64,000 bases of DNA from Alteromonadaceae bacterium (lineage in GTDB: Bacteria; Pseudomonadota; Gammaproteobacteria; Enterobacterales; Alteromonadaceae): positions 1-64,000 of the forward strand of contig JABXHM010000070.1 in the NCBI GenBank assembly GCA_013373625.1, in the 5' to 3' direction. A program made the position numbers and the translations under genes. Below are positions 10,617 to 18,690 of this stretch, in pieces (the first letter of the stretch is position 1; each line of letters starts with the position of its first letter). Below the pieces are notes generated by a model that was not told where the DNA came from, did not search any database, and saw only the letters and a list, made by a program, of their open reading frames with translations.

Positions 10617-11183
10617 ATGTTTCGACTGGGTTTAGGGATCATAATATACATATGCAGTAGATTGCTTGCCGACGAATTAGTAACCGATGACATAACCGCT
10701 CTAAATGCTCACGGTGTATGCTTGATACTGGCAGTTGTTATCCCATGTATTATAAAGTCTCAGGGTTTAAGGTTAGGTCGCTATTCGCTTCGCTCTATAT
10801 GGCTGGTTTTAGTGTCTTTTTGTATTTTTAAATTCTTGCAAGTAGCTGTGATTATTGAATCAAAGCCACAAAACATGACTGGCAATATCTATACTTATTA
10901 CGTTATTGGACTTGCGCTGGTTTCGATTGGTGAGGAGCTGTTTTTTAGAGGTGTTTTGTTTGAAGACCTCAAACTGAAATACAATATATATGTTGCTAGC
11001 GTTGTTTCAGTCTGTTTTTTTACCTTAATTCACTTTAGTAATTCAGTTGAATACTTAACTTTTAACTTGATTTCCGGCGTTGTTTTTGTTGTTTTGCGAA
11101 TAAAATATAAAGGTATTCTCATGCCTTTGTTAGCACATCTATTTGGTAATTGGACCGTGTTTTTCTATCTGAATGGAATTTAA
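10617..11183 (+). CDS. CPBP-family intramembrane glutamic protease
   Basis: 188 aa, polytopic inner-membrane protein of the Rce1/CAAX-like CPBP family. All three family motifs are visible: EExxxR in GEELFFRG, FxxxH in FTLIH and HxxxN in HLFGN. In bacteria these proteins are often linked to bacteriocin immunity or prenyl processing, but no such neighbour is present. The start at 10617 has AAGGAAG seven bases upstream; longer in-frame starts at 10599 and 10551 run into the attC-like repeat. AT-rich. Confidence 0.82.
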   Translation: MFRLGLGIIIYICSRLLADELVTDDITALNAHGVCLILAVVIPCIIKSQGLRLGRYSLRSIWLVLVSFCIFKFLQVAVIIESKPQNMTGNIYTYYVIGLALVSIGEELFFRGVLFEDLKLKYNIYVASVVSVCFFTLIHFSNSVEYLTFNLISGVVFVVLRIKYKGILMPLLAHLFGNWTVFFYLNGI

Positions 11184-11249
11184 CAAGCGCTAAAAACGAT
11201 ACGTTCTGGTTGGTTGTTTTCGTTGTGCTACGAAACTTGCCTGTTAAGT
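11178..11249 (+). repeat. attC-like site after the CPBP gene
   Basis: ATTTAACAAGC (from 11178) is mirrored by GCCTGTTAAGT (ending 11249), 9 of 11 positions complementary. The boxes fit RYYYAAC and GTTRRRY exactly. An internal hairpin GTTTTCG/CGAAAC lies inside. It begins on the stop codon of the gene, as in many integron cassettes. Best of the candidates. Confidence 0.5.
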
Positions 11250-11334
11250 CAGCCATTTATCATGCTATGCCAATGAATACTGAAGAACGTTTGCTCCAGT
11301 TACATAAATCAAACGGTTGAAATTAAGTACTTAA

Positions 11335-12480
11335 TTATGTCTTCTGCGCTTTTCTATACTGACCAGGGGTTAAACCTGTGTACTTCCTGAACGCATTGTA
11401 AAAAGAAGACCTCGAATTAAATCCGGTTGCCAGTGCCACATCAAGCACCGATTGATTAGTCTCTGCAAGCATGAGCTTAGCACTGTCAATTCTTGCTGTG
11501 TTAATGAGGTCAAAAAACGTGGTGCGCAAATGCTGAGATAAAGTTTGTGATATATATTGCGAGGGCTCGCTGACTATTGCTGAGAGTTTTGCCAGGGTTA
11601 AATCAGGATCAAGGTAGGCTTTTTTCTCATCTATTGCGCTGGTCAGCCGCTCTGCTATCGCTGCTAAATCGTTGTGAGTGAGAGCAGAACGTTCATAGCT
11701 TTTTGTTGATTGTTGTAGCTCGTGGGCTGTATTTTGTGTGGGCGGAGGATTGTCTTCAAAGCCGGGGCGCTGTCGTAATCCATTGGCACACATGACCCAG
11801 ACAATAGTAACAAGCAGCACCAGCACGCCGTTCTCAGACACACCGAACAATGTATAGGTATCTTCAAATATTAATACAAGCAGGGCATATACCCAGGAAA
11901 ACCCGATAAGCAGCGAAACACCGTTTAACCAGCTCAGACGCTTGCCTTGTTCATTTGAAAATACGTCTTTTAACTGATTTCTGTATTTAACTGTTCGCCT
12001 CAACAACATAACAATGTAGCAACCACTCAGCACGCACCAAAGCAGCACGGCAGCAAAGAATGCAGAGGAAAGCAGATGAATATAAAGCTCATCAGTACTT
12101 TGCCCGGAGAAAAACATGGCGGTAAAAAGTGGCTCTGGTAAATGGAATATTGCGCCTCCCAGGGCAGCCATAAAGGGGAGCGGCAAAAGGTGCTTGTACA
12201 TAGCCGGTGTCCAATGCCACTGATGTTCTGCAATCAACGCTTCGTGATAGAACCACAAACCGGGCAGCAGTAAGAAGAACAACAAAGGCAACACACTGAT
12301 ATATAACTGAGTGAGCCAGGGTAAAAAAGCAAAAATAACAGGCCCGGTCGAAAGTAACCCTAAACAGACTAACACAAGCATTAATGGCATTTTGGACGGG
12401 GAAGACGTTTGCATTGGCAGTACCATCAAAGTAAACCCTGCGACCGCCGTTGCCAGTGTTGCTAAGAAAACTTCAGACAT
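11335..12480 (-). CDS. Membrane-anchored AraC-family transcriptional regulator
   Basis: 381 aa. The N-terminal 230 residues contain about seven hydrophobic helices; residues about 280-381 form an AraC-type double helix-turn-helix with the conserved SVLDVALATGFNSRSSFYNAFRK-type recognition region and the end GLTPGQYRK. This 7TM-AraC layout belongs to a family of membrane-embedded regulators whose ligands are mostly unknown. It marks the first gene with the GC-richer composition of the right half. Divergent from the small RDD-like membrane protein gene. Confidence 0.85.
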   Translation of the reverse strand: MSEVFLATLATAVAGFTLMVLPMQTSSPSKMPLMLVLVCLGLLSTGPVIFAFLPWLTQLYISVLPLLFFLLLPGLWFYHEALIAEHQWHWTPAMYKHLLPLPFMAALGGAIFHLPEPLFTAMFFSGQSTDELYIHLLSSAFFAAVLLWCVLSGCYIVMLLRRTVKYRNQLKDVFSNEQGKRLSWLNGVSLLIGFSWVYALLVLIFEDTYTLFGVSENGVLVLLVTIVWVMCANGLRQRPGFEDNPPPTQNTAHELQQSTKSYERSALTHNDLAAIAERLTSAIDEKKAYLDPDLTLAKLSAIVSEPSQYISQTLSQHLRTTFFDLINTARIDSAKLMLAETNQSVLDVALATGFNSRSSFYNAFRKYTGLTPGQYRKAQKT

Positions 12481-12959
12481 TCAATTCATACTCATTATTA
12501 TTGTTCAGCGCCGCTAAATGACGCACTGTTGAGCCCGCGTCAAAGTATTCGAACATCCAACCTGACTTCGATTTATTGTAATGCATTAGACAATCAAAAT
12601 ACGTCTGTTAACAGCAAAAAACTGTCCGGGTTACGTAGACCGGACGAATTGAGACATTATACTCCTCAGGATAGTCACATTCGTTGGTATGAGCATGACC
12701 TGCCTGATGCCCGCGCTACCGCTTGTTGTCGGTCATGCTGTTGTGCAAACAGTATGATCAGAGTTTTTTGCTAAAAAGGATATTATGCCAACACCATTAA
12801 GACTACTTCTTGCAAAGTGCGCGTTTTAACCGGCAATGATTGTTTGGTGAAGTATAAACGCAACGAAACATGGCGCATTGTGAAAACCACATTTGTCGCT
12901 AATGTCATGCCATTGGCTGACTGGTGAAGGCAGACTCCCGCAATACAGAGAATATTGAC
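12481..12959. other. Gene-poor intergenic region with inverted repeat and a coding remnant
   Basis: Contains a perfect 9-bp inverted repeat (AGCATGACC 12692-12700, GGTCATGCT 12731-12739). A start-less open frame at 12775-12927 (51 codons) encodes a plausible peptide ending KYKRNETWRIVKTTF...; together with a good ribosome binding site before an ATG at 12785 in another frame this looks like a frameshifted small gene. An 81-codon frame at 12529 has no support. Confidence 0.3.
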
Positions 12960-13469
12960 ATGAAAAAACTAAAACTATTGCTTTCAGGCAGCGGCTTTTC
13001 GTACCTTGGGCGCCGCGCGGCTGCCTTTATGCTGACTTTTTATATCAGCTATCTGTTTTTCCACTTTGTGGTCCTCAATATTCAAAATTATGAGAGTGTG
13101 ATAGCGATTCTGTCCTATATTTTTGTGGTTCAAGTAATGCTGGATATGGTTGGTATTGCGTTCTTACACTCAACAACCGGCGCAGGCTTTGCCTTTTCCA
13201 TTAAATACGAAAACTTAAAGCAGGGCAGCGGTCAAAAGTTAAACCTGACTGTGCGAACTTTATTAACCAGCCTGATTTTTTATGTGACGATTTATGGCAT
13301 TTTTCTGACCGGTTGGCAGTTGTCTGCCTTTGCCACTGGCCTGTTGATTACCCTGGCGTTGAATCTCAATTTAAGCAGCCATAGAGATAAAAAGATGTCA
13401 GCACTGGATTGGTTAACGGGGTGTAGACCTTTGCGAGGCCGAAGCGAAGCGGTCATTGATTCACTTTGA
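12960..13469 (+). CDS. RDD-like small membrane protein
   Basis: 169 aa with four hydrophobic helices (about 17-38, 47-68, 95-113, 119-135). The start YLGRRAAAFMLTFYI and the C-terminal DKKMSALDWLTG resemble the beginning and end of RDD-family membrane proteins, of unclear role. Start chosen at the ATG at 12960; a GTG at 12924 would add 12 residues of no evident value. Confidence 0.55.
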   Translation: MKKLKLLLSGSGFSYLGRRAAAFMLTFYISYLFFHFVVLNIQNYESVIAILSYIFVVQVMLDMVGIAFLHSTTGAGFAFSIKYENLKQGSGQKLNLTVRTLLTSLIFYVTIYGIFLTGWQLSAFATGLLITLALNLNLSSHRDKKMSALDWLTGCRPLRGRSEAVIDSL

Positions 13470-13622
13470 AAATCTCAGCTAAGTAACTACATCAAAATCT
13501 GAGAGAAAATCCCCGCGAATAATGAAAAATGTGTCTGAGATACGTGGGAAAGACGAATAGACACATTTTTCTTACTATCATTGCAGCCTGTTAAATAACA
13601 TTCTTATTAAGGAAATAAAGTT

Positions 13623-14321
13623 ATGGTGCTGCAAGTTAACGTTCAGCAAGACTCTGATAATAAAAAAGATTCAGATCGATCATTACTTCGATGTGGCGCA
13701 TTCGCATACTTTGGCATGCCACTTTGTTACATCGGTATGTTCGTCATATTTGGTATTCTCTTATCGGTTCCACAGGCTGCTGACTTGAGCCAGAAAATCG
13801 CCTGCATTGCCTCGCAACAAAGTATGTTGAGTGTTGCGTATGTGCTTGGTTATCTTATTTTTGGTTGTTTATTGCTGGTTGCAGTGCAGGCCACACAGGC
13901 GCGTTTGAACGTCGCGTCTTCACATTTACTTGATTTTGCCAGTGCCTTTGGATTCATTTGGGTAGTGTTAATGATGTGCTCAGGCATGCTGGCGCTGGTT
14001 GGCCTTAACACTATGGTGACGTTGTTTTCTCAAGGAAGTACGCATGCCGAAACGCTTTTCTATGTGTATACCACTGTCGTCAATGGCCTCGGAGGAGTGA
14101 TAGAACTTGTTGGTGGTATCTGGGTGCTTGGCTTAAGCGTCTGTGGATTAAAAACAAAGCAACTGGCAAAAGGACTGAATTACTTTGGATGCCTGGTTGG
14201 CGTGCTCGGCATATGTACGCTTATTCAGACTGTACCTGGCTTTAAAGACGCTTTCGGTTTATGTCAGATCCTTTGGTTTATTTTTATGGGCGTAGCCCTG
14301 TTTAAAAGTAATACTGAGTGA
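13623..14321 (+). CDS. DUF4386-like integral membrane protein
   Basis: 232 aa with six or seven hydrophobic helices. The stretch GGVIELVGGIWVLGLSVCGL followed by LNYFGCLVGVLGI resembles the C-terminal half of DUF4386 membrane proteins; function unknown. GGAAATAAAG lies before the ATG. Stands alone, convergent with uxuA. Confidence 0.6.
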   Translation: MVLQVNVQQDSDNKKDSDRSLLRCGAFAYFGMPLCYIGMFVIFGILLSVPQAADLSQKIACIASQQSMLSVAYVLGYLIFGCLLLVAVQATQARLNVASSHLLDFASAFGFIWVVLMMCSGMLALVGLNTMVTLFSQGSTHAETLFYVYTTVVNGLGGVIELVGGIWVLGLSVCGLKTKQLAKGLNYFGCLVGVLGICTLIQTVPGFKDAFGLCQILWFIFMGVALFKSNTE

Positions 14322-14430
14322 TCTGGTGCAGGTGACGCGGATTAACCCAAATGGCAAATCCGCGCATGTTCTTAGTGTTTATTTGTAATTGTCACTAAGA
14401 GACTAAGTATGATTGCCGTTAGCAATACCG

Positions 14431-15624
14431 TTAACCTCTCGCCATAAATGAGCTTACCGCATGAATAACGCCGCGTAATTCTGCTAACCCTTTCATTCTG
14501 CCCATATAACCATAGCCGGGCTTTACGCCGGGTTGTTTGAGTTCGTCTTCGAGTAAGTGACCGTGATCCGGGCGCATCGGAATATTTCCCAGAATAGACG
14601 TTTCACCCTTGGACTTACGACGAGCTTCTTCGCTTAACAGGGCCTGCACAATGCCTACCATGTCATTATCACCGCCAAGGTGGTCAGCTTCATAAAATGA
14701 GCCATCGGCTTCTCTGGTCACGTTACGTAAGTGCACAAAGTAAACGCGCTCGGCAAATTCATTTACCATGGCGACCAAATCGTTATCGCCGCGGGCACCA
14801 AAGCTGCCGGCACACATTGTCAGGCCGTTAGCGACACTGGGGCAGGCATCCAGCACTTTACGTGCGTCTTCTGCCGTGGATACAACCCGTGGTAAGCCAA
14901 ACAATGAAAACGGTGGGTCGTCAGGGTGAATACACATTCTGGCTCCCACAGACTCCGCTACCGGAATCACTTCCTGTAAAAATTTGCGTAAGTTTTCTCT
15001 GAACCCTTCTGTACCCAACGCTATGAATTGCTCAATTGCTTCGCGTATCGTCTCACGCGTGTATGAGCCTTCGCCGCCGGGTAATCCGGCAATAATATTC
15101 TTTTCAAGTTCTAAGCGGGCAGTGTCAGACAACCCGGCAAATTTGTTTTCTGCCTTTTTTACGACTTCAGGTGAGTAAGACTCACGTGCACCGTCACGTT
15201 GCAGCATAAAGATATCGTATGCCGCAAAATCAGTCATTTCAAAGCGCAATGCATGGCTTTGATTGGGTAGCTGATACATCAGATTGGTGCGCGTCCAATC
15301 AACCACCGGCATAAAGTTGTAACAAATGGTATATACACCACATTCTGCGGCGTTCTTTACCGAAGTTTTGTAGTTTTCGATAAGTTGCTGATAGTTGCCC
15401 GTACGGGTTTTTATGTCATTGTGTACCGGTATACTTTCGATAACTTCCCAGCTTAACCCCTCTGATTCAATCAACTGCTTACGCGCCATGATATCTTCTT
15501 TTTGCCAGACATCACCGGTTGCCACTTCATGTAATGACGTCACAATACCTGTCGCACCAGCTTGCTTGATTTTCTTAAGGGTTATGGTGTCATCGGGCCC
15601 AAACCATCTCCACGTTTCTATCAC
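14431..15624 (-). CDS. uxuA: Mannonate dehydratase
   Basis: Converts D-mannonate to 2-keto-3-deoxygluconate in glucuronate breakdown (cytoplasm, Fe/Mn enzyme). 397 aa from the GTG at 15624, close to the 394 aa of E. coli UxuA; the start gives ETWRWFGPDD at the N-terminus as in the family and has AAGGTAG upstream. The longer frame to 15732 adds a non-family leader. Metal and substrate motifs CIHPDDPP, CAGSFGARGDND, DHLGGDND and MRPDHGH are present. No uxuB, kdgK or uronate isomerase gene is adjacent. Confidence 0.93.
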   Translation of the reverse strand: MIETWRWFGPDDTITLKKIKQAGATGIVTSLHEVATGDVWQKEDIMARKQLIESEGLSWEVIESIPVHNDIKTRTGNYQQLIENYKTSVKNAAECGVYTICYNFMPVVDWTRTNLMYQLPNQSHALRFEMTDFAAYDIFMLQRDGARESYSPEVVKKAENKFAGLSDTARLELEKNIIAGLPGGEGSYTRETIREAIEQFIALGTEGFRENLRKFLQEVIPVAESVGARMCIHPDDPPFSLFGLPRVVSTAEDARKVLDACPSVANGLTMCAGSFGARGDNDLVAMVNEFAERVYFVHLRNVTREADGSFYEADHLGGDNDMVGIVQALLSEEARRKSKGETSILGNIPMRPDHGHLLEDELKQPGVKPGYGYMGRMKGLAELRGVIHAVSSFMARG

Positions 15625-16196
15625 AAGATCTACCTTCTTAAAATTGTTACTTATTGCGCGTGCTTCAGCCATTGCGTGAGCGGTTAAGTCCAGGTGTCGC
15701 ATACTTTGCGGCCATAACGCGGATATAGCCAAACATCTGCATGTTTATGCTTGAGCACATCTATTCACATCAGCCTATATTTTTATCATTGCTTGTAAAT
15801 TGATTTATTTGATTGTTTGGTTACTTTAACGTGCCTTAAAGCTGGCTACAGGTCGCGTGCCACTCTCCATGAGTAGTAAAAGGAGCCAGTTTACTCCGCA
15901 GCAAAGCAGCATTATGCTGTCTTTATAAAGCTTTTCACCTTGCTTCTCATCGGATTTTGCGCTGAGCTTATAAGTATGGCGTTGTTGCTATGTACCTGTG
16001 GTGAAGTCGGCCGCTGAATGTAAGAGATAATTCGCTAACGATAGATGATGCCGTAAGACGACGTTGCAGTGCTGCGGTGTTGTAACGCAAGTCAGGTTGT
16101 TTGCCAGCAAAATGTATTTTTTGTCTGTACATACCCTGAAAGTAAACAAGGCGGAAGGAGCTTTATGGTGCATTACTTGTACTGCTATTAATGTCG
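15625..16196. other. Intergenic region upstream of uxuA
   Basis: Holds the uxuA promoter area and the region after the ankyrin lipoprotein gene. I found no convincing terminator, operator palindrome or gene; a 70-codon frame on the minus strand (15988-16200) lacks a ribosome binding site and protein-like features. Confidence 0.4.
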
Positions 16197-17321
16197 TCAT
16201 AGCTGAGCTTGTTGACTATTTTGCCAACCTTCAAAAACAGCGCTTATCGCATCAAGTTGTTGTTGCTCGGCTATCTCGACAGGTGTTTGCTGTGGCGGCA
16301 GGTAGGCTTCGGTTTTAAAGTTAGCCTCATAGCGCCATTTCAGGCTTGAGGGCTGACTGATTTGATTGGGGTTTGCGCCCCGAGCCAATAGCGCTGACAC
16401 TAATTCTGGTTGGTTTGCAATAACAGCGGCATGCAGCAACTGATACCCCTCGCGATCAAACGCTGTCAGGGTGGTATTGATTGCCCCAGGTGACATCAAT
16501 AAATCTAATTCACTGACATACCAGGTTAAAAACGCATAGTTGTGCGTATAGACGCCCAGTTGCGCCGCTGTTGTACCATCGTTTGCCGTCGCGAATACAT
16601 TTGCACCGCTGGAAATGGCAGTTTTTACCGTATCCAGGTTTTGACTTTTAATCGCAAAAAACAATGGGCTGTAACCTTGCTGGGTTTGCGCGTTAATGTC
16701 AGCCCCCGCCTCAATGAGGAAGTTAAGATTAGCCGTGTTGCCAAAATTGGCCGCCCACATTAATGCCGTTTGGCCAGCGCTGTTTGCGGCTGAAATTCTG
16801 GCGCCTTCATTAATCATTCGGGCGAGAATATCGGTAGATGCAGAGCCAGCACACAACTGGAATGCGGTGGTGCCATCGTCTATGGCACTATTGGGATTAC
16901 CACCATGATCCAGCAATGCATTGATGATGTCCGGGTTACCGTACCGACATGCCAGGATCATTGGGCTAAAGCGGTTGCCGTTGGCGATGTCTGCCGTTGC
17001 GCCTTTATCCAGTAACAGGCTGACAAGTTCAGGCGTTTGCGTTTCAACGGCCCAGGCGAGCAGACTGGAGTTGTCTGGCAGAGCGCGATTAACATCAATC
17101 GTGCTGCTCAGCTTGTCAACCTGAGACAAGTCTAAAGCCAACATGGCGTGTTTCGTTTTTAACAGCAACTGATCGTGTTGCTGGCTGGTCAATTGGGGAA
17201 CCTCTGCAACGGGTTGAGACTCACTGGTACACCCAACCACATTGATTATTAACAGGTTCAGCAAAACCGTGCTGACAAGCCTGCTTTTATTTCGCGCTTT
17301 GTTTAAGAAATTACGTAACAT
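16197..17321 (-). CDS. Ankyrin-repeat lipoprotein
   Basis: 374 aa. N-terminal signal with lipobox VVGC (about residue 31), so probably anchored in the outer or inner membrane facing the periplasm. Residues about 75-320 hold seven or so ankyrin repeats with the usual spacing (for example GQTALMWAANFGNTANLNFLIEAG shortened here to its core TALMWAA). It is the last gene of a three-gene unit with the DUF1552 and DUF1592 genes, 13 bp behind the former. An alternative GTG start lies one codon upstream. Probably a protein-protein adaptor for the exported cytochrome set; function unproven. Confidence 0.8.
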   Translation of the reverse strand: MLRNFLNKARNKSRLVSTVLLNLLIINVVGCTSESQPVAEVPQLTSQQHDQLLLKTKHAMLALDLSQVDKLSSTIDVNRALPDNSSLLAWAVETQTPELVSLLLDKGATADIANGNRFSPMILACRYGNPDIINALLDHGGNPNSAIDDGTTAFQLCAGSASTDILARMINEGARISAANSAGQTALMWAANFGNTANLNFLIEAGADINAQTQQGYSPLFFAIKSQNLDTVKTAISSGANVFATANDGTTAAQLGVYTHNYAFLTWYVSELDLLMSPGAINTTLTAFDREGYQLLHAAVIANQPELVSALLARGANPNQISQPSSLKWRYEANFKTEAYLPPQQTPVEIAEQQQLDAISAVFEGWQNSQQAQL

Positions 17322-17334
17322 CACTACTAATACC

Positions 17335-18690
17335 TTATGCTATTAAATCAGCGAGGGGTTCTGTGCTGTCACCAAAACTTGTCACCGGCACGCCCATTTG
17401 CTGTAACACAGAAAGCAGCAGATTACACATTGGAGTATGTTTTTTAGCCGCAATATGGCGGTTGCCTTTGAGCCCCCCGCCGGCAAGGATGATGGGTAAG
17501 TCCATATGATCGTGATCGTTGGATTCACCAATACAGGCACCGCGAACCACGAAGGTATTGTCGAGCAGGTTGGAGTCGCCATCGGGAATGCTGGCCATTT
17601 TTTCCAGATAGTCGGCAAACAATTTCATATGATAGGCATTGATGCGTACTAGTTTGTCAATCTTGTCGGGGACATTGGCATGGTGGCTCAGGGCATGATG
17701 ACCGTCAGGAATGCCCAGGTTGGTATAAGCGTGGTTGCTGAGTTCTCGTCCAAGCATAAAGGTGCTTACGCGGGTCATATCAGTTTGTAGCGCCAACATT
17801 TGCAGGTCGAGCATAATTTTAACGTGTTCTTCGTAGTCGGCAGGAATGTTAGCGGGCACCGATAAGTCGTCTAAATTCATTTCTATTGAAGTTTCCTGCG
17901 CCTTGCTGATACGGCGCTCTACATCGCGGATGGATTCAAGGAACTGTTCCATTTTATGACGGTCATTGCTGCCTAGCTGGCGGTTAACACGTTTAGCTTC
18001 GCTGTTGATAAAATCGAGAATACTGCTTTTATGCGCCAGTCGCATTTGCCGGGTTTTCTCGTCTATTTTGTTGCCATCGCCAAACAGGTGTTCAAACACA
18101 TCACTGGGGGTCACCATGGCCGGTAATGCCTGGGTCGGACTTTTCCAGGAAATAGTATTGGTGTAGGTGCAACTGTAGTTAATATCGCAACTACCCAGTA
18201 AACTGGGCGGCTCAATGCCTAATTCCAGCGAGGCAAGCTGGGTATCTTTAGCAAAATAGTTAGCGGCCACCTGATCAGCGGATATACCGCAATAAATGTC
18301 TGCGCCTTCGGTGGCTTTGGCATGGGCACCGGTTAAAAATGCCGGGCAACTGCGGCCATGGCCCGCCGGTGGAGCCCCAAAGGCACTGGCCTGATAATGT
18401 GCCAGCCCTGAGATCACTGAGAATTTGTCCCGCACTTTTTCCAGCGGTTCTAAAATTTCTGTCATGTCATAGTTGTTCCCGACCACGGCGGGTGTATAGC
18501 GTTGCATTCTGACCCCGTTAGGTGAATAGAATACCGTCATACGTTTGGGGCGATTCTCTAACGTTTTTGCTGCTGCCGCGGGCACTAAAGACTCCATCAT
18601 GGGCAATGCTACAGCAACACCTAAGCCTCTTAGAAAAGCGCGGCGAGACACGCCAGCGTTAGCGTTTTTGAGCGATCTGTTGTGTGTCAT
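17335..18690 (-). CDS. Tat-exported DUF1552 protein
   Basis: 451 aa. Twin-arginine signal SRRAFLRG (about residues 15-22) followed by a hydrophobic stretch and AAAAK cleavage region, so it is exported folded. The mature part carries the DUF1552 family pattern: MTVFYSPNGVRM near the N-terminus, SGLAHYQ, GHGRSCPAFLTG and the late GESNDHDHMDLPIILAGG. Biochemical function unknown; the family was first noted in Planctomycetes and always travels with DUF1592 cytochromes. Its first 32 bp overlap the end of the upstream cytochrome gene, implying translational coupling. Confidence 0.87.
   Translation of the reverse strand: MTHNRSLKNANAGVSRRAFLRGLGVAVALPMMESLVPAAAAKTLENRPKRMTVFYSPNGVRMQRYTPAVVGNNYDMTEILEPLEKVRDKFSVISGLAHYQASAFGAPPAGHGRSCPAFLTGAHAKATEGADIYCGISADQVAANYFAKDTQLASLELGIEPPSLLGSCDINYSCTYTNTISWKSPTQALPAMVTPSDVFEHLFGDGNKIDEKTRQMRLAHKSSILDFINSEAKRVNRQLGSNDRHKMEQFLESIRDVERRISKAQETSIEMNLDDLSVPANIPADYEEHVKIMLDLQMLALQTDMTRVSTFMLGRELSNHAYTNLGIPDGHHALSHHANVPDKIDKLVRINAYHMKLFADYLEKMASIPDGDSNLLDNTFVVRGACIGESNDHDHMDLPIILAGGGLKGNRHIAAKKHTPMCNLLLSVLQQMGVPVTSFGDSTEPLADLIA

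Noticed and set aside
12529-12774. 81-codon frame in the 12.5 kb intergenic region
   Set aside because: Cys/Arg/Ser-rich random-looking protein, no ribosome binding site and no family likeness.
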